Assembly: GCA_903884235.1 (NCBI GenBank)
Contig: CAISEB010000031.1
Span: 1 to 64,000 of the forward strand
From: an uncultured Pseudomonadota bacterium
GTDB taxonomy: Bacteria > Pseudomonadota > Gammaproteobacteria > Steroidobacterales > Steroidobacteraceae
Direction: 5' to 3'
DNA: 64,000 bases
In this document: positions 55,223-63,536 of the stretch, piece after piece
Numbering within the stretch: position 1 is the first letter of the stretch
How the letters are laid out: every line of letters begins with the position of its first letter
The notes under the pieces: model-generated
The model's input: only the letters and a program-made list of their open reading frames with translations
Database searches by the model: none
What the model was told of the DNA's origin: nothing
Made by a program: the position numbers and the translations under genes

Positions 55223-56305
55223 CTATCCGCTTGCGAGCGACTCGTCCGCGAAGCGTACGAATGCGACGACCATCGACAGCACGACTGGACCGATGAACAT
55301 GCCGACCATGCCGAACGCGGCGAGCCCGCCGAGCACGCCGACGAACACTGCGAGCGTCGGCACCTGGCTGCGACCGGAGATGAGCAGCGGCCGCAGCAGG
55401 TTGTCCGCGAGCCCGACGATCAGCGCGCCCCACACGAGCAGGAACGTCGCGGCGCCGGTATGCCCCGTCGCGTACAGCCACACGGCGCCCGGACCCCACA
55501 CGAACGCGGTGCCGCCGACCGGCAGCACCGACACGACCGCCGCGACCACGCCGAACACGATCGGCGAGCGCAGGCCGGCGATCCACCAGCCGAGCGACAG
55601 CGACACGCCCTGCATCACCGAGGTCGCCAGCGTCCCGAACACCACCGCCCGCGTGACGTCGCCGACGTGATGCAGGAGCCGCGCCTTGCGACGGCCGTCG
55701 ACCGGGATGAGGCCGAGCACCGCGTCGAGCATCTGCACGCCGTCCCGCATGAAGAAGAAGAGCAGGAACAGCGTCAGCACGAAGCTCGCGGCCGTGCCGA
55801 ACGCGCCGAGGAACGCTCGCGACCCGAGCGTCGCGAGCGGCGCGAGCAACTGCTGCATGCCCGCCACGGACCACTCGCGCAGGTGGTCGACCGAGACGCC
55901 GACGTGCGCCTGCAGCCAGAGGAGCGCGGTCTGGGCGGCCGGCAGGTCGGCGAGGTCCTGGACGCTGCCGATCTGCAGCCGGTTGACCGTGGCCTGCATC
56001 GCCGCGACCAGCGTGCCGGCCTCGGAGGCGAAGGCGCCGCCGATCAGCGTCAGCGGCCCGATCAGCAGGAAGAAGCACGCGCTCGTGAGCAGGCCGGCGG
56101 CGAGGCTCTCGCGGCCGCGGAGCCGGCGCGCCAGTCTCTCCTGGAGCGGATGCACGAGGTAGGCGATCACGCACGCCCAGGCGAGGGGCGCGAGGAAGGG
56201 CTCGACGATCCTGAACAGCAGCCACGCCAGCAGCGCGGTGACGCAGAGTCCGAACACACGGCGGTAGAATGAGACGGAAGCGTCGTGGTCCTGCGCGGGG
56301 CTCAT
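55223..56305 (-). CDS. AI-2E family (PerM-like) membrane transporter
   Basis: A 360-residue protein with about eight membrane helices of PF01594. It has the N-terminal hairpin region FYRRVFGLCVTALLAWLLFRIVEPFLAPLAWACVIAYL (about 12-49), a soluble middle, and the C-terminal block ending VFVGVLGGLAAFGMVGMFIGPVVLSMV, where GLxxFGxxGxxxGP is a family hallmark. Members export varied small molecules or act as sodium/proton antiporters; substrate not assignable. It diverges from pduL with a 29-base gap. Confidence 0.9.
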   Translation of the reverse strand: MSPAQDHDASVSFYRRVFGLCVTALLAWLLFRIVEPFLAPLAWACVIAYLVHPLQERLARRLRGRESLAAGLLTSACFFLLIGPLTLIGGAFASEAGTLVAAMQATVNRLQIGSVQDLADLPAAQTALLWLQAHVGVSVDHLREWSVAGMQQLLAPLATLGSRAFLGAFGTAASFVLTLFLLFFFMRDGVQMLDAVLGLIPVDGRRKARLLHHVGDVTRAVVFGTLATSVMQGVSLSLGWWIAGLRSPIVFGVVAAVVSVLPVGGTAFVWGPGAVWLYATGHTGAATFLLVWGALIVGLADNLLRPLLISGRSQVPTLAVFVGVLGGLAAFGMVGMFIGPVVLSMVVAFVRFADESLASG

Positions 56306-56334
56306 GGCTGGATTGTAGACCGGAGGGCGATCGG

Positions 56335-57015
56335 GTGACGGATCACGAGCGAAGCACGGACGAACACGACGGCCGGGATCGCGGCGACGCGAGGCCGGCG
56401 ACCGGACCTGGACGCCCGATCCCGATCGCCGTGTCGGTGCGCCACGTGCACCTGTGCGTTGCGACGGTCGAGCGCCTGTTCGGGCGGGGCCACTGCCTGA
56501 CCGTGGAACGGGAGATCACGCAGCCGGGTCAGTTCGCGGCCCGGGAGACGGTCGCGCTGGTCGGTCCGCGTGGCCACTTGCGCCATGTGCGCGTGGTCGG
56601 GCCCGAGCGCCCGGAGGATCAGGTCGAGATCTCCCGTACCGACGAGTTCCTGCTGGGCATCGATGCTCCGGTGCGTGAATCGGGCGACCTCGTGAAGACC
56701 CCGGGTGCCCGAATCGAGGGCCCCGTCGGCCATGTTGACCTCAATCACGGCGTGATCTGTTCGCAGCGCCACATCCACATGTCGCCCGCGGAGGCACGGG
56801 AGTTCGGGGTCGCGGACGGCGACATCGTCGATGTCCGCGTGGGCGAGGCGCCCCGGACGCTGACCTTCGGCGGGGTCCGGATCCGGGTCCGGCCGGGTTT
56901 CGTGCTCGAGATGCACATCGACACCGACGAGGCGAACGCGGCCGGGATCTCGACCGGCGCGACGGCGTTGCTCGAATCGATCCACCCGAGCGCGCAACCG
57001 CGCGAGCCGCGCTGA
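56335..57015 (+). CDS. pduL: PduL-type phosphotransacylase
   Basis: A 226-residue enzyme of the PduL family, which transfers an acyl group between CoA and phosphate. Both beta-barrel repeats and their metal-binding His are present: SVRHVHLCVATVERLFG, then SQRHIHMSPAEAREFGV and LEMHIDTDEANAAGI; the middle has PGQFAARETVALVG and DEFLLGIDAPVRESGD. There is no encapsulation peptide and no microcompartment gene in the window, so it probably acts in the cytosol as an alternative to Pta, making acetyl phosphate or its reverse. No acetate or propionate kinase lies nearby. GTG start at 56335 with GGAGGG at good spacing. A perfect FNR/ANR-type box follows the gene. Confidence 0.9.
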   Translation: MTDHERSTDEHDGRDRGDARPATGPGRPIPIAVSVRHVHLCVATVERLFGRGHCLTVEREITQPGQFAARETVALVGPRGHLRHVRVVGPERPEDQVEISRTDEFLLGIDAPVRESGDLVKTPGARIEGPVGHVDLNHGVICSQRHIHMSPAEAREFGVADGDIVDVRVGEAPRTLTFGGVRIRVRPGFVLEMHIDTDEANAAGISTGATALLESIHPSAQPREPR

Positions 57016-57032
57016 GCGCGACAGGCATCAAC

Positions 57033-57046
57033 TTGATGTATATCAA
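57033..57046. promoter_or_regulatory. perfect FNR/ANR-type box
   Basis: TTGATGTATATCAA matches the consensus TTGAT-N4-ATCAA exactly. It is 18 bases after the pduL stop and about 97 bases before the bioH start. Position suggests control of bioH-bioC; no good -10 was found in the 127-base gap, so whether it activates or represses is open. Confidence 0.6.
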
Positions 57047-57142
57047 AGTGTTGCGACGAACTTGGGTCCCCGCAGGGACGCGGTCACCGGGCGCTCGGCG
57101 CGGGCCCCGGGCCCGCTGCGCGCCGGCTGGTCGCCGCCTCCG

Positions 57143-57916
57143 GTGAACCTGCATCGCGTCACTCGGGGTGGCGGCGCGGACGTCGCGCTGCTGCACGGCT
57201 GGGGCCTGCACGGCGGGGTGTTCGATGCGCTCGCCACCGCGCTCGCCCAACGGCACCGCGTCCACGTGCTCGACCTGCCCGGTCACGGCCGTTCGCCCTG
57301 GGCGAAGGGCGCCGGTGACCTCGAGGGCATGGCGCGTGGCGTCGCCGCGCACCTGCCCGAACGCTGCAGCCTCGTCGGCTGGTCGCTCGGGGGCCTCGTC
57401 GCCGTGCGCATCGCGACGCTGTTCCCGGCGCGCGTGCCGGCGCTCGCGCTGATCGCGACCGGCGCGGCCGGCTCGCGTCGCCGCGACGGCGACGCGGGTC
57501 CCGACGATGCGATGCTCGCCGGCATGGCGCAGCGCCTGGGGCGGGACTGGCGCGGCACCATGCAGGAATTCCTCGGTCTCGAGGTGCGCGGCGACGCGAA
57601 CCCGCTCGAGGCGCTGCGCGAACTGAAGCGCTGCGTGCAGGAGGGTGGTGCGCCGAGCACGGCCGCGCTCGACGCGGGCCTCGCGATCCTGCGCGCCGTC
57701 GACCTGCGGCCGGAACTCGGCGACGTCCGCGCGCGCACGCTCGTCGTCGCCGGGGAGTACGACCGGCTGACGCCCCCGGCCGCCGCCCGGGCGCTCGCGG
57801 CCGGCATCGCCGGCGCCCGCTACGTCGAGGTGCCGCGCGCCGCCCATGCGCCGTTCCTGTCGCATCGCGCCGAGCTGGCGACGCTGCTCGATGCGTTCCT
57901 CGCGGAGGGCGCGTGA
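57143..57916 (+). CDS. bioH: pimeloyl-[acyl-carrier protein] methyl ester esterase BioH
   Basis: A 257-residue alpha/beta hydrolase that removes the methyl group from pimeloyl-ACP methyl ester, ending the disguised fatty-acid stage of biotin synthesis. The nucleophile elbow is GWSLGG, with the acid Asp in VVAGEYDRLTPP and the His in RAAHAPFLSH. GTG 57143 gives the family length (E. coli 256) and the typical opening VNLHRVTRG; the frame is open upstream. It overlaps bioC by four bases, which supports the assignment over a generic hydrolase. Confidence 0.9.
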   Translation: MNLHRVTRGGGADVALLHGWGLHGGVFDALATALAQRHRVHVLDLPGHGRSPWAKGAGDLEGMARGVAAHLPERCSLVGWSLGGLVAVRIATLFPARVPALALIATGAAGSRRRDGDAGPDDAMLAGMAQRLGRDWRGTMQEFLGLEVRGDANPLEALRELKRCVQEGGAPSTAALDAGLAILRAVDLRPELGDVRARTLVVAGEYDRLTPPAAARALAAGIAGARYVEVPRAAHAPFLSHRAELATLLDAFLAEGA

Positions 57917-58785
57917 GCGCGCCGCCGCCGCGGCCCGACGCGCGCGCCGTGCGCCGGGCGTTCGACCGTCGCGCGCGCGACTACGACGCGTGCGACGTGA
58001 TCGGCGCGCGCACGCGCGCGGAACTGCTCGGCCGCCTCGCGGGCCTGCCGCTCGAGCCCGGGGTCGTGCTCGACGTCGGCGCCGGCACCGGCCATGCGAC
58101 GCGCGCGCTGCGCGACCGCTTCCGCAAGGCGCGCGTGATCGGGCTCGACGCCTCGCCGCGGATGCTGGAGGAGGCGCGCCGTCGCGCCTCGTGGCTGCGC
58201 CGCTTCGACGTCGTCTGCGCGGACGCGGCACGCCTGCCGCTGCCGGATGCCTCGGTCGACCTCGTCTTCGCCAATCTCGTGCTGCCGTGGATCGCCGACC
58301 CGGATGGCCTGTTCGCCGAGGTGCACCGCGTGCTGAAGCCGCGCGGCCACCTGACGTTCTCGACGCTCGGACCCGACACGCTCGTCGAACTGCGGGAATG
58401 CTGGGCGCTCGTCGACGACGGGCCGCACGTGCACTCGTTCGCGGACATGCACGACGTCGGCGATGCGCTGGTGCGGGCCGGGTTCACCGGGCCGGTGCTC
58501 GAGTCCGACCGCGTGACGGTAACCTACGGCGACGTCCAGTCCCTGTACCGCGACCTGCGCGGGTCGGGCGGTGGCAACCGGCTCGTCGGGCGCCGCGCCG
58601 CGCTGACGGGCCGCGGACGATTCGCGGCGGTTGCCGCCCACTACGAAACCCGACGCAGCGCCGAGGGGCGCCTGCCGGCGACCTGCGAGATCGTCTACGG
58701 CCACGCCTGGCGCCCGGATGGCGACGGCCCCGCGCGCGGGCCGCGAGAAACGGTCGTGCCACTCGCCGCGATCCGCCGCCGCTGA
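57913..58785 (+). CDS. bioC: malonyl-[acyl-carrier protein] O-methyltransferase BioC
   Basis: A 290-residue SAM-dependent methyltransferase that caps malonyl-ACP to start pimelate synthesis. The opening VRRAFDRRARDYDACDVIGART is the BioC hallmark; the SAM motif I is VLDVGAGTGHATR; motif III/IV is PLPDASVDLVFANLVLPWIADPDGLFAEVHRVLKPRGHLTFSTLGPDTLVELR (about 112-164). Starts at GTG overlapping bioH (GTGA). The next gene in this operon type is bioD, here only a remnant. Confidence 0.93.
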   Translation: MSAPPPRPDARAVRRAFDRRARDYDACDVIGARTRAELLGRLAGLPLEPGVVLDVGAGTGHATRALRDRFRKARVIGLDASPRMLEEARRRASWLRRFDVVCADAARLPLPDASVDLVFANLVLPWIADPDGLFAEVHRVLKPRGHLTFSTLGPDTLVELRECWALVDDGPHVHSFADMHDVGDALVRAGFTGPVLESDRVTVTYGDVQSLYRDLRGSGGGNRLVGRRAALTGRGRFAAVAAHYETRRSAEGRLPATCEIVYGHAWRPDGDGPARGPRETVVPLAAIRRR

Positions 58786-58834
58786 CCGGAGCCGTGCCCT
58801 GGCTGCGATCGCCGGTTCCGTTCGCGGCTGCTTC

Positions 58835-59061
58835 ATGACCGGCACCGACATCGGCGTCGGCAAGACGCCGGTGTCGCCCGCGCTGCCGGGGCTCGCCGGC
58901 TGGGTGGCGGCGGCATCGACCCCGGGATTGAGCACCTCGAGGCCACCGTCGCCCCGCTCGGCGCCGCGCTCGACGCGCCCTGCCTCGGCCAGGTGGCGCC
59001 GCTCGGCTCGCCGGACGTCCGCGCCGTGGCCCGCGACCTCGACCTCGCGCGACCCGCGTGA
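58835..59061 (+). pseudogene. bioD: bioD (dethiobiotin synthetase) remnant with internal deletion and frameshift
   Basis: Directly after bioC the frame opens with the BioD P-loop MTGTDIGVGKTPVSPAL, then jumps to a sequence resembling the C-terminal part (GLAGWVA). After a frame change near 58905-58915 the reading continues as GIDPGIEHLEATVAPLGAAL, then APCLGQVAPLGSPDVRAVARDLDL, to a TGA at 59059-59061, which is a BioD C-terminus. Roughly 140 central residues are missing. BioD is normally about 225 residues. The product cannot carboxylate diaminopelargonate, so dethiobiotin synthesis needs another gene or the cell depends on external biotin. Confidence 0.75.
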
Positions 59062-59393
59062 TGCGGCAGGCGGGCCACAAATCTTTGTAAACACGGCGAT
59101 TTTGTCGTTCGTTCAACTTTTGTAGAGGGGCCCTGGCGCCGCCCCGCCGCACCGTCGGCAACGCCCCGCTTCCACGCGCCCGGCAGGCCGAGTGCCCTGA
59201 CTTTCAAAGCAATATCTGTTTTCCGAACCCGACCTGCGGGGTACACTGCGCCGCCTTTCGCGGCCGGACCTGTCGACTCGGGGAGAGTCGGGGCCGCGTC
59301 GCGGCCCGTTGCGCGGCCCGGTTCCAGTGGCGCGACGGTGGCCGGCCCGAGCGGCTGGATGCAGACAGAACAGACGACAGTGAAGGGGCTTCG
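59062..59393 (+). promoter_or_regulatory. upstream region and structured leader of the cox operon
   Basis: A likely -10 TACACT (59242-59247) is preceded at 17 bases by a weak TTTTCC. The roughly 140-base leader carries two adjacent strong hairpins: CGACTC/GAGTCG (59274-59290) and GGGCCGCG/CGCGGCCC (59291-59307). Upstream, ACAAA-TC-TTTGT (59077-59088) is a small palindrome in an AT-rich patch. I see no gene here. Confidence 0.5.
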
Positions 59394-60236
59394 ATGTTGA
59401 ACCGCAAAGTGTTGAGCGCGCTCGGGGGTCTCCTCGCCGCGGTGCCCGCGTTCGCCTACGAGAGCAGCTACAACCTGCCGCACGGCGTGACGCAGATCTC
59501 CGAGGAGGTCCGCGGCCTGCACATGCAGATCTTCTGGATCTGCGTCGTGATCGCCGTCGCCGTGTTCGGCGTGATGATCTATTCGATCGTGACCTTCCGG
59601 AAGTCGAAGGGCGCGGTCGCCGACCAGACCCTGCTGCACTCGACCAAGGTCGAGGTCATCTGGACCGTGATCCCGGTCGCGATCCTGATCTTCATGGCCG
59701 TGCCCGCCGCGAAGACGCTGGTGAAGATGGAGGACACCCGCAACGCGGAACTCTCCGTCAAGGTCACGGGCTACCAGTGGAAGTGGCAGTACGAGTACCT
59801 CGGCAAGGGCGTGTCGTTCTATTCGACACTCGACACCGATTCGAACTACGCCCGCCAGACGGGATCGGGCATCGACCCGAACACGGTCAAGGACTACCTG
59901 CTGAACGTCGACAACCCGATGGTCGTGCCGGTGGACACCAAGGTCCGCCTGCTGCTGACCGGCAACGACGTCATCCACTCGTGGTGGGTGCCCGACTTCG
60001 CGGTCAAGAAGGACGCGATCCCCGGCTTCATCAACGAGGCCTGGTTCAAGGCCGAGAAGGTGGGTCGCTACACCGGCCAGTGCGCCGAGCTCTGCGGCCG
60101 CGACCACGGCTTCATGCCGATCGTCGTCACCGTCGTGTCGAAGGAAGACTTCGCGAAGTGGCTGGCTGAACAGCAGGCCGCCGCCAAGACGGCCACGACG
60201 ACTGCGCCCGCGGCCGCGACCGCGGCGGCGCTCTGA
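59394..60236 (+). CDS. coxB: cytochrome c oxidase subunit II
   Basis: The 280-residue CuA-bearing subunit of an aa3-type oxidase accepts electrons from cytochrome c. A signal peptide (LSALGGLLAAVPAFA) is followed by two membrane helices (IFWICVVIAVAVFGVMIYSIV, VIWTVIPVAILIFMAV) and the cupredoxin domain. The aromatic stretch is GYQWKWQYEYL, and the CuA site is H in IHSWWVPDF plus CAELCGRDHGFM. No fused cytochrome c domain; the tail is Ala/Thr-rich. First gene of the operon, with a good AAGGGG ribosome site. Confidence 0.96.
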   Translation: MLNRKVLSALGGLLAAVPAFAYESSYNLPHGVTQISEEVRGLHMQIFWICVVIAVAVFGVMIYSIVTFRKSKGAVADQTLLHSTKVEVIWTVIPVAILIFMAVPAAKTLVKMEDTRNAELSVKVTGYQWKWQYEYLGKGVSFYSTLDTDSNYARQTGSGIDPNTVKDYLLNVDNPMVVPVDTKVRLLLTGNDVIHSWWVPDFAVKKDAIPGFINEAWFKAEKVGRYTGQCAELCGRDHGFMPIVVTVVSKEDFAKWLAEQQAAAKTATTTAPAAATAAAL

Positions 60237-60259
60237 CCGGTTTCGAGGAGTTCGAGAAA

Positions 60260-61846
60260 ATGGCACACGCTGACACCCACGCCGCCGACCACCACGACCA
60301 CGACCACAAGCCGTCGGGAATCGGTCGCTGGCTCTTCGCGACCAACCACAAAGACATCGGCACCATGTACATGGTGTTCGCGCTGATCATGTTCTTCGTC
60401 GGCGGTGCGATGGCACTGCTCATCCGCCTGGAGCTGTTCAAGCCTGGCATGCAGTTCTTCGATCCGGGCTTCTACAACTCGCTGGTCACGAGCCATGCGC
60501 TCGTGATGATCTTCGGCGGCGTCATGCCCGCGTTCGTCGGCCTCGCCAACTGGATGATCCCGCTGCAGATCGGCGCGCCGGACATGGCCCTGCCGCGCAT
60601 GAACAACTACAGCTTCTGGATCCTGCCGTTCGCGTTCACGCTGCTGATCTCGTCGTTCTTCACCGCGGGCGGTGGCCCGGCCGGTGGCTGGACGCTGTAT
60701 CCGCCGCTGTCGCTGCAGGCCGGCGACAGCTTCCCGCTGACGATCTTCGCGATCCACATGATGGGCGCGTCGTCGATCATGGGCGCGATCAACGTCATCG
60801 TGACGATCATGAACATGCGCGCCCCCGGCATGACGCTGCTGAAGCTGCCCCTGTTCTGCTGGACGTGGCTGATCACCGCGTACCTGCTGATCGCGGTGAT
60901 GCCGGTGCTCGCCGGTGCGGTCACGATGCTGCTGACCGACCACTACTTCGGCACCAGCTTCTTCAACCCGGCCGGCGGCGGCGATCCGGTGATGTACCAG
61001 CACATCTTCTGGTTCTTCGGGCACCCCGAGGTCTACATCCTGATCCTGCCGGCGTTCGGCGTGGTCTCCGAGATCATCCCGACCTTCTCGCGCAAGCCGC
61101 TGTTCGGCTACGACGCGATGGTCTACGCGACGGCGTCGATCGCATTCCTGTCGTTCATCGTCTGGGCCCACCACATGTTCACCGTGGGCATGCCCCTGTC
61201 GGGCCAGATGTTCTTCATGATGAGCACCATGCTGATCGCGGTCCCGACCGGCGTGAAGGTGTTCAACTGGACGACGACGATGTGGCGCGGTTCGCTCTCG
61301 TTCGAGCCGCCGATGCTGTTCGCGCTCGCGTTCCTGTTCCTGTTCACGATCGGCGGCTTCTCGGGCCTGATGCTCGCGATCGCGCCGGCCGACTTCCAGT
61401 ACCAGGACACGTACTTCGTCGTCGCCCACTTCCACTACGTGCTCGTGCCGGGCGCCGTGTTCGCCATCATGGCGGGCGTGTACTACTGGCTGCCGAAGTG
61501 GACCGGCCACATGTACAGCATGTCGCTCGCCAAGTGGCACTTCTGGCTGTCAACCGTCTCGGTCAACATCCTGTTCTTCCCGCAGCACTTCCTGGGCCTC
61601 GCCGGCATGCCGCGCCGCATCCCGGACTACAGCACCCAGTTCACCGACTGGAACATGGTGTCGTCGGTCGGCGGCTTCATCTTCGGCTTCTCGCAGATCC
61701 TGTTCGTCGTCGTCATCTGGCAGTGCGTGCGTGGTGGCGAGAAGGCGACCGACAAGGTCTGGGACGGCCGCATGGACGGCCTCGAGTGGACGGTGTCGTC
61801 GCCGGCGCCGTACCACTCGTTCGAGACCGCGCCCGAGATCCACTGA
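60260..61846 (+). CDS. coxA: cytochrome c oxidase subunit I
   Basis: The 528-residue catalytic subunit holds heme a and the heme a3-CuB centre and pumps protons. Twelve membrane helices. Key sites are TSHALVMIFGGVMPAFVG (heme a His), WFFGHPEVYILILPAFG (CuB His and cross-linked Tyr), WAHHMFTVGMP, and AHFHYVLVPGAVF (heme a3 and heme a His). The His/Asp-rich N-terminus (DHHDHDHK) could bind metal. A GAGGAG ribosome site precedes it. Confidence 0.97.
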   Translation: MAHADTHAADHHDHDHKPSGIGRWLFATNHKDIGTMYMVFALIMFFVGGAMALLIRLELFKPGMQFFDPGFYNSLVTSHALVMIFGGVMPAFVGLANWMIPLQIGAPDMALPRMNNYSFWILPFAFTLLISSFFTAGGGPAGGWTLYPPLSLQAGDSFPLTIFAIHMMGASSIMGAINVIVTIMNMRAPGMTLLKLPLFCWTWLITAYLLIAVMPVLAGAVTMLLTDHYFGTSFFNPAGGGDPVMYQHIFWFFGHPEVYILILPAFGVVSEIIPTFSRKPLFGYDAMVYATASIAFLSFIVWAHHMFTVGMPLSGQMFFMMSTMLIAVPTGVKVFNWTTTMWRGSLSFEPPMLFALAFLFLFTIGGFSGLMLAIAPADFQYQDTYFVVAHFHYVLVPGAVFAIMAGVYYWLPKWTGHMYSMSLAKWHFWLSTVSVNILFFPQHFLGLAGMPRRIPDYSTQFTDWNMVSSVGGFIFGFSQILFVVVIWQCVRGGEKATDKVWDGRMDGLEWTVSSPAPYHSFETAPEIH

Positions 61847-61854
61847 GGCACGCC

Positions 61855-61983
61855 GTGACCGCACAGAAGTCCAGCGCCGAGCTCCGCGCGCGCAATCGCA
61901 AGCTGACGCTCGTGCTGTTCCTCGTGGCCGCCGGCGTCTACGTCGCGTTCATCGCGACGCAGATCTGGCACGCGAAGGGCTGA
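61855..61983 (+). CDS. small membrane protein between coxA and ctaG
   Basis: A 42-residue protein from a GTG eight bases after the coxA stop: TAQKSSAELRARNRKLT, then one membrane helix LVLFLVAAGVYVAFIATQIW and HAKG. The basic N-terminus suggests the helix leaves the C-terminus outside. Position and size match small oxidase-assembly proteins found in other cox operons. Function unproven; its reading frame ends one base before the ctaG ATG, so the two are tightly coupled. Confidence 0.75.
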   Translation: MTAQKSSAELRARNRKLTLVLFLVAAGVYVAFIATQIWHAKG

Positions 61984-61984
61984 C

Positions 61985-62533
61985 ATGGCCGCGCCCGGAA
62001 GCCATCGCGCGCTGACCGGACGCCTGCTGCTGTTCGCGGCAGGCAGCTTCGCGTTCGGCTTCGCCCTGGTGCCGCTGTACAGCGTGCTCTGCAAGGTCTG
62101 GGATACGGGCAACCGCTGGTACGGCACCCAGACCGCGCAGGCTTCGGTCGTCGAGCGGCCGGTCGTGGACCGCGTGGTGACGGTCGAGTTCATCGCCAGC
62201 GTGCCGCACGCAGGCGACTGGGAGTTCGCGCCGCACGTCACCTCCATGCAGGTGCACCCGGGCAAGCTCTACTCGGCCGAGTTCCATGCCAAGAACCTGA
62301 CCGGCATGGCGGTCGTCGCCCAGGCGGTACCGAGCATCGCGCCGACCACCGTCGCACGCTACTTCAAGAAGACCGAATGCTTCTGCTTCAGGCCGCAGAA
62401 CTTCGCCCGCGACGAGTCGCGCGAGATGCCGATCCGGTTCATCGTCGATCCGGACCTGCCGCCGGACATCGACCGCATCACGCTCTCCTATTCCTTCTTC
62501 GACCTGCCGCGCACCGCGGCGGCGGGTCGGTGA
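61985..62533 (+). CDS. ctaG: cytochrome c oxidase assembly protein CtaG (Cox11)
   Basis: The 182-residue copper chaperone delivers CuB to subunit I. One N-terminal membrane helix (RLLLFAAGSFAFGFALVPLYSVLC) precedes a periplasmic domain with the copper-binding CFCF motif (KTECFCFRPQNF) and the ending FIVDPDLPPDIDRITLSYSFFD. Full length. ATG one base after the preceding stop. Confidence 0.96.
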   Translation: MAAPGSHRALTGRLLLFAAGSFAFGFALVPLYSVLCKVWDTGNRWYGTQTAQASVVERPVVDRVVTVEFIASVPHAGDWEFAPHVTSMQVHPGKLYSAEFHAKNLTGMAVVAQAVPSIAPTTVARYFKKTECFCFRPQNFARDESREMPIRFIVDPDLPPDIDRITLSYSFFDLPRTAAAGR

Positions 62534-62573
62534 CCCGCTTCACCATCAGACTCTAGACGCTCCAGGAACGCCC

Positions 62574-63470
62574 ATGGCACACGCCCATCCCGCGCCCGCT
62601 TCCGACAAGTACTACGTTCCACACTCGAGCCCGTGGCCGCTGTTCGGGTCGATCGCGCTGTTCACGCTGATGGCGGGTGCAGCACTCACGCTCGACGGCT
62701 CGAGCATCGGCTCGAGCGTGCTCGGCCTCGGCTTCCTGCTGATCTTCTCGCTGCTGTTCTTCTGGTTCCGCACGGTCGTCGGCGAGAACCAGGCTGGCAT
62801 GTACAACCTGGCCGTCGACCGCTCGTTCCGCATGGGCATGAGTTGGTTCATCTTCTCCGAGGTCATGTTCTTCGCCGCCTTCTTCGGGGCGCTGTTCTAC
62901 GCGCGCCAGTTCGCGCTGCCCTGGCTCTCCGGCGAGGGCGCGAAGCACATGACGAACGTGCTGCTGTGGAACCACTTCGAGGGTGGCTGGCCGACCAACG
63001 GTCCCGCGGCGCTCGGCCCGAAGGGCGAGGGCAGCACGTTCGAGACGATCCCCGCGCTCGGCGTGCCGCTGCTGAACACCATCCTGCTGCTGTCCTCGGG
63101 CGTCACGATCACCATCGCGCACCACGCGCTGCGCGCGGGCCACCGCGGCGTCCTGAAGCTGTTCCTCGCGCTGACGTTCATCCTCGGCTTCGTGTTCGTG
63201 TACTTCCAGGCGACGGAATACCACCACGCCTACACCGAGCTCGGGCTGACGCTCGGCACCGGCATCTACGGCTCGACGTTCTTCATGCTGACCGGCTTCC
63301 ACGGCCTGCACGTGACCATCGGCGCGATCATGCTGCTGGTGATCTGGCTGCGCACGATGAGCGGACACTTCACGCCGGAGCGCCACTTCGCGTTCGAGGG
63401 GGTGGCCTGGTACTGGCACTTCGTCGACGTGGTCTGGCTCGGCCTGTACCTGTTCGTCTACTGGCTCTGA
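62574..63470 (+). CDS. coxC: cytochrome c oxidase subunit III
   Basis: The 298-residue, seven-helix subunit stabilises the oxidase. Landmarks are the N-terminal HAHPAPASDKYYVPHSSPWPLFGS, GMSWFIFSEVMFFAAFFGALFYAR, FQATEYHHAY, GSTFFMLTGFHGLHVTIGAIML and the C-terminal WYWHFVDVVWLGLYLFVYWL. Last gene of the coxB-coxA-small ORF-ctaG-coxC operon, followed by an intrinsic terminator. Confidence 0.97.
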   Translation: MAHAHPAPASDKYYVPHSSPWPLFGSIALFTLMAGAALTLDGSSIGSSVLGLGFLLIFSLLFFWFRTVVGENQAGMYNLAVDRSFRMGMSWFIFSEVMFFAAFFGALFYARQFALPWLSGEGAKHMTNVLLWNHFEGGWPTNGPAALGPKGEGSTFETIPALGVPLLNTILLLSSGVTITIAHHALRAGHRGVLKLFLALTFILGFVFVYFQATEYHHAYTELGLTLGTGIYGSTFFMLTGFHGLHVTIGAIMLLVIWLRTMSGHFTPERHFAFEGVAWYWHFVDVVWLGLYLFVYWL

Positions 63471-63497
63471 GCGCGCCCGCGGCGCTTCGCGCTGAGC

Positions 63498-63526
63498 AAC
63501 GGCCGCGGATGCGGCCGTTCTCTTTT
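63498..63526 (+). terminator. intrinsic terminator of the cox operon
   Basis: A perfect nine-base stem AACGGCCGC/GCGGCCGTT with loop GGAT is followed by CTCTTTT. It lies 27 bases after the coxC stop and is the clearest intrinsic terminator in the window. Confidence 0.9.
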
Positions 63527-63536
63527 GCGGGGTACG

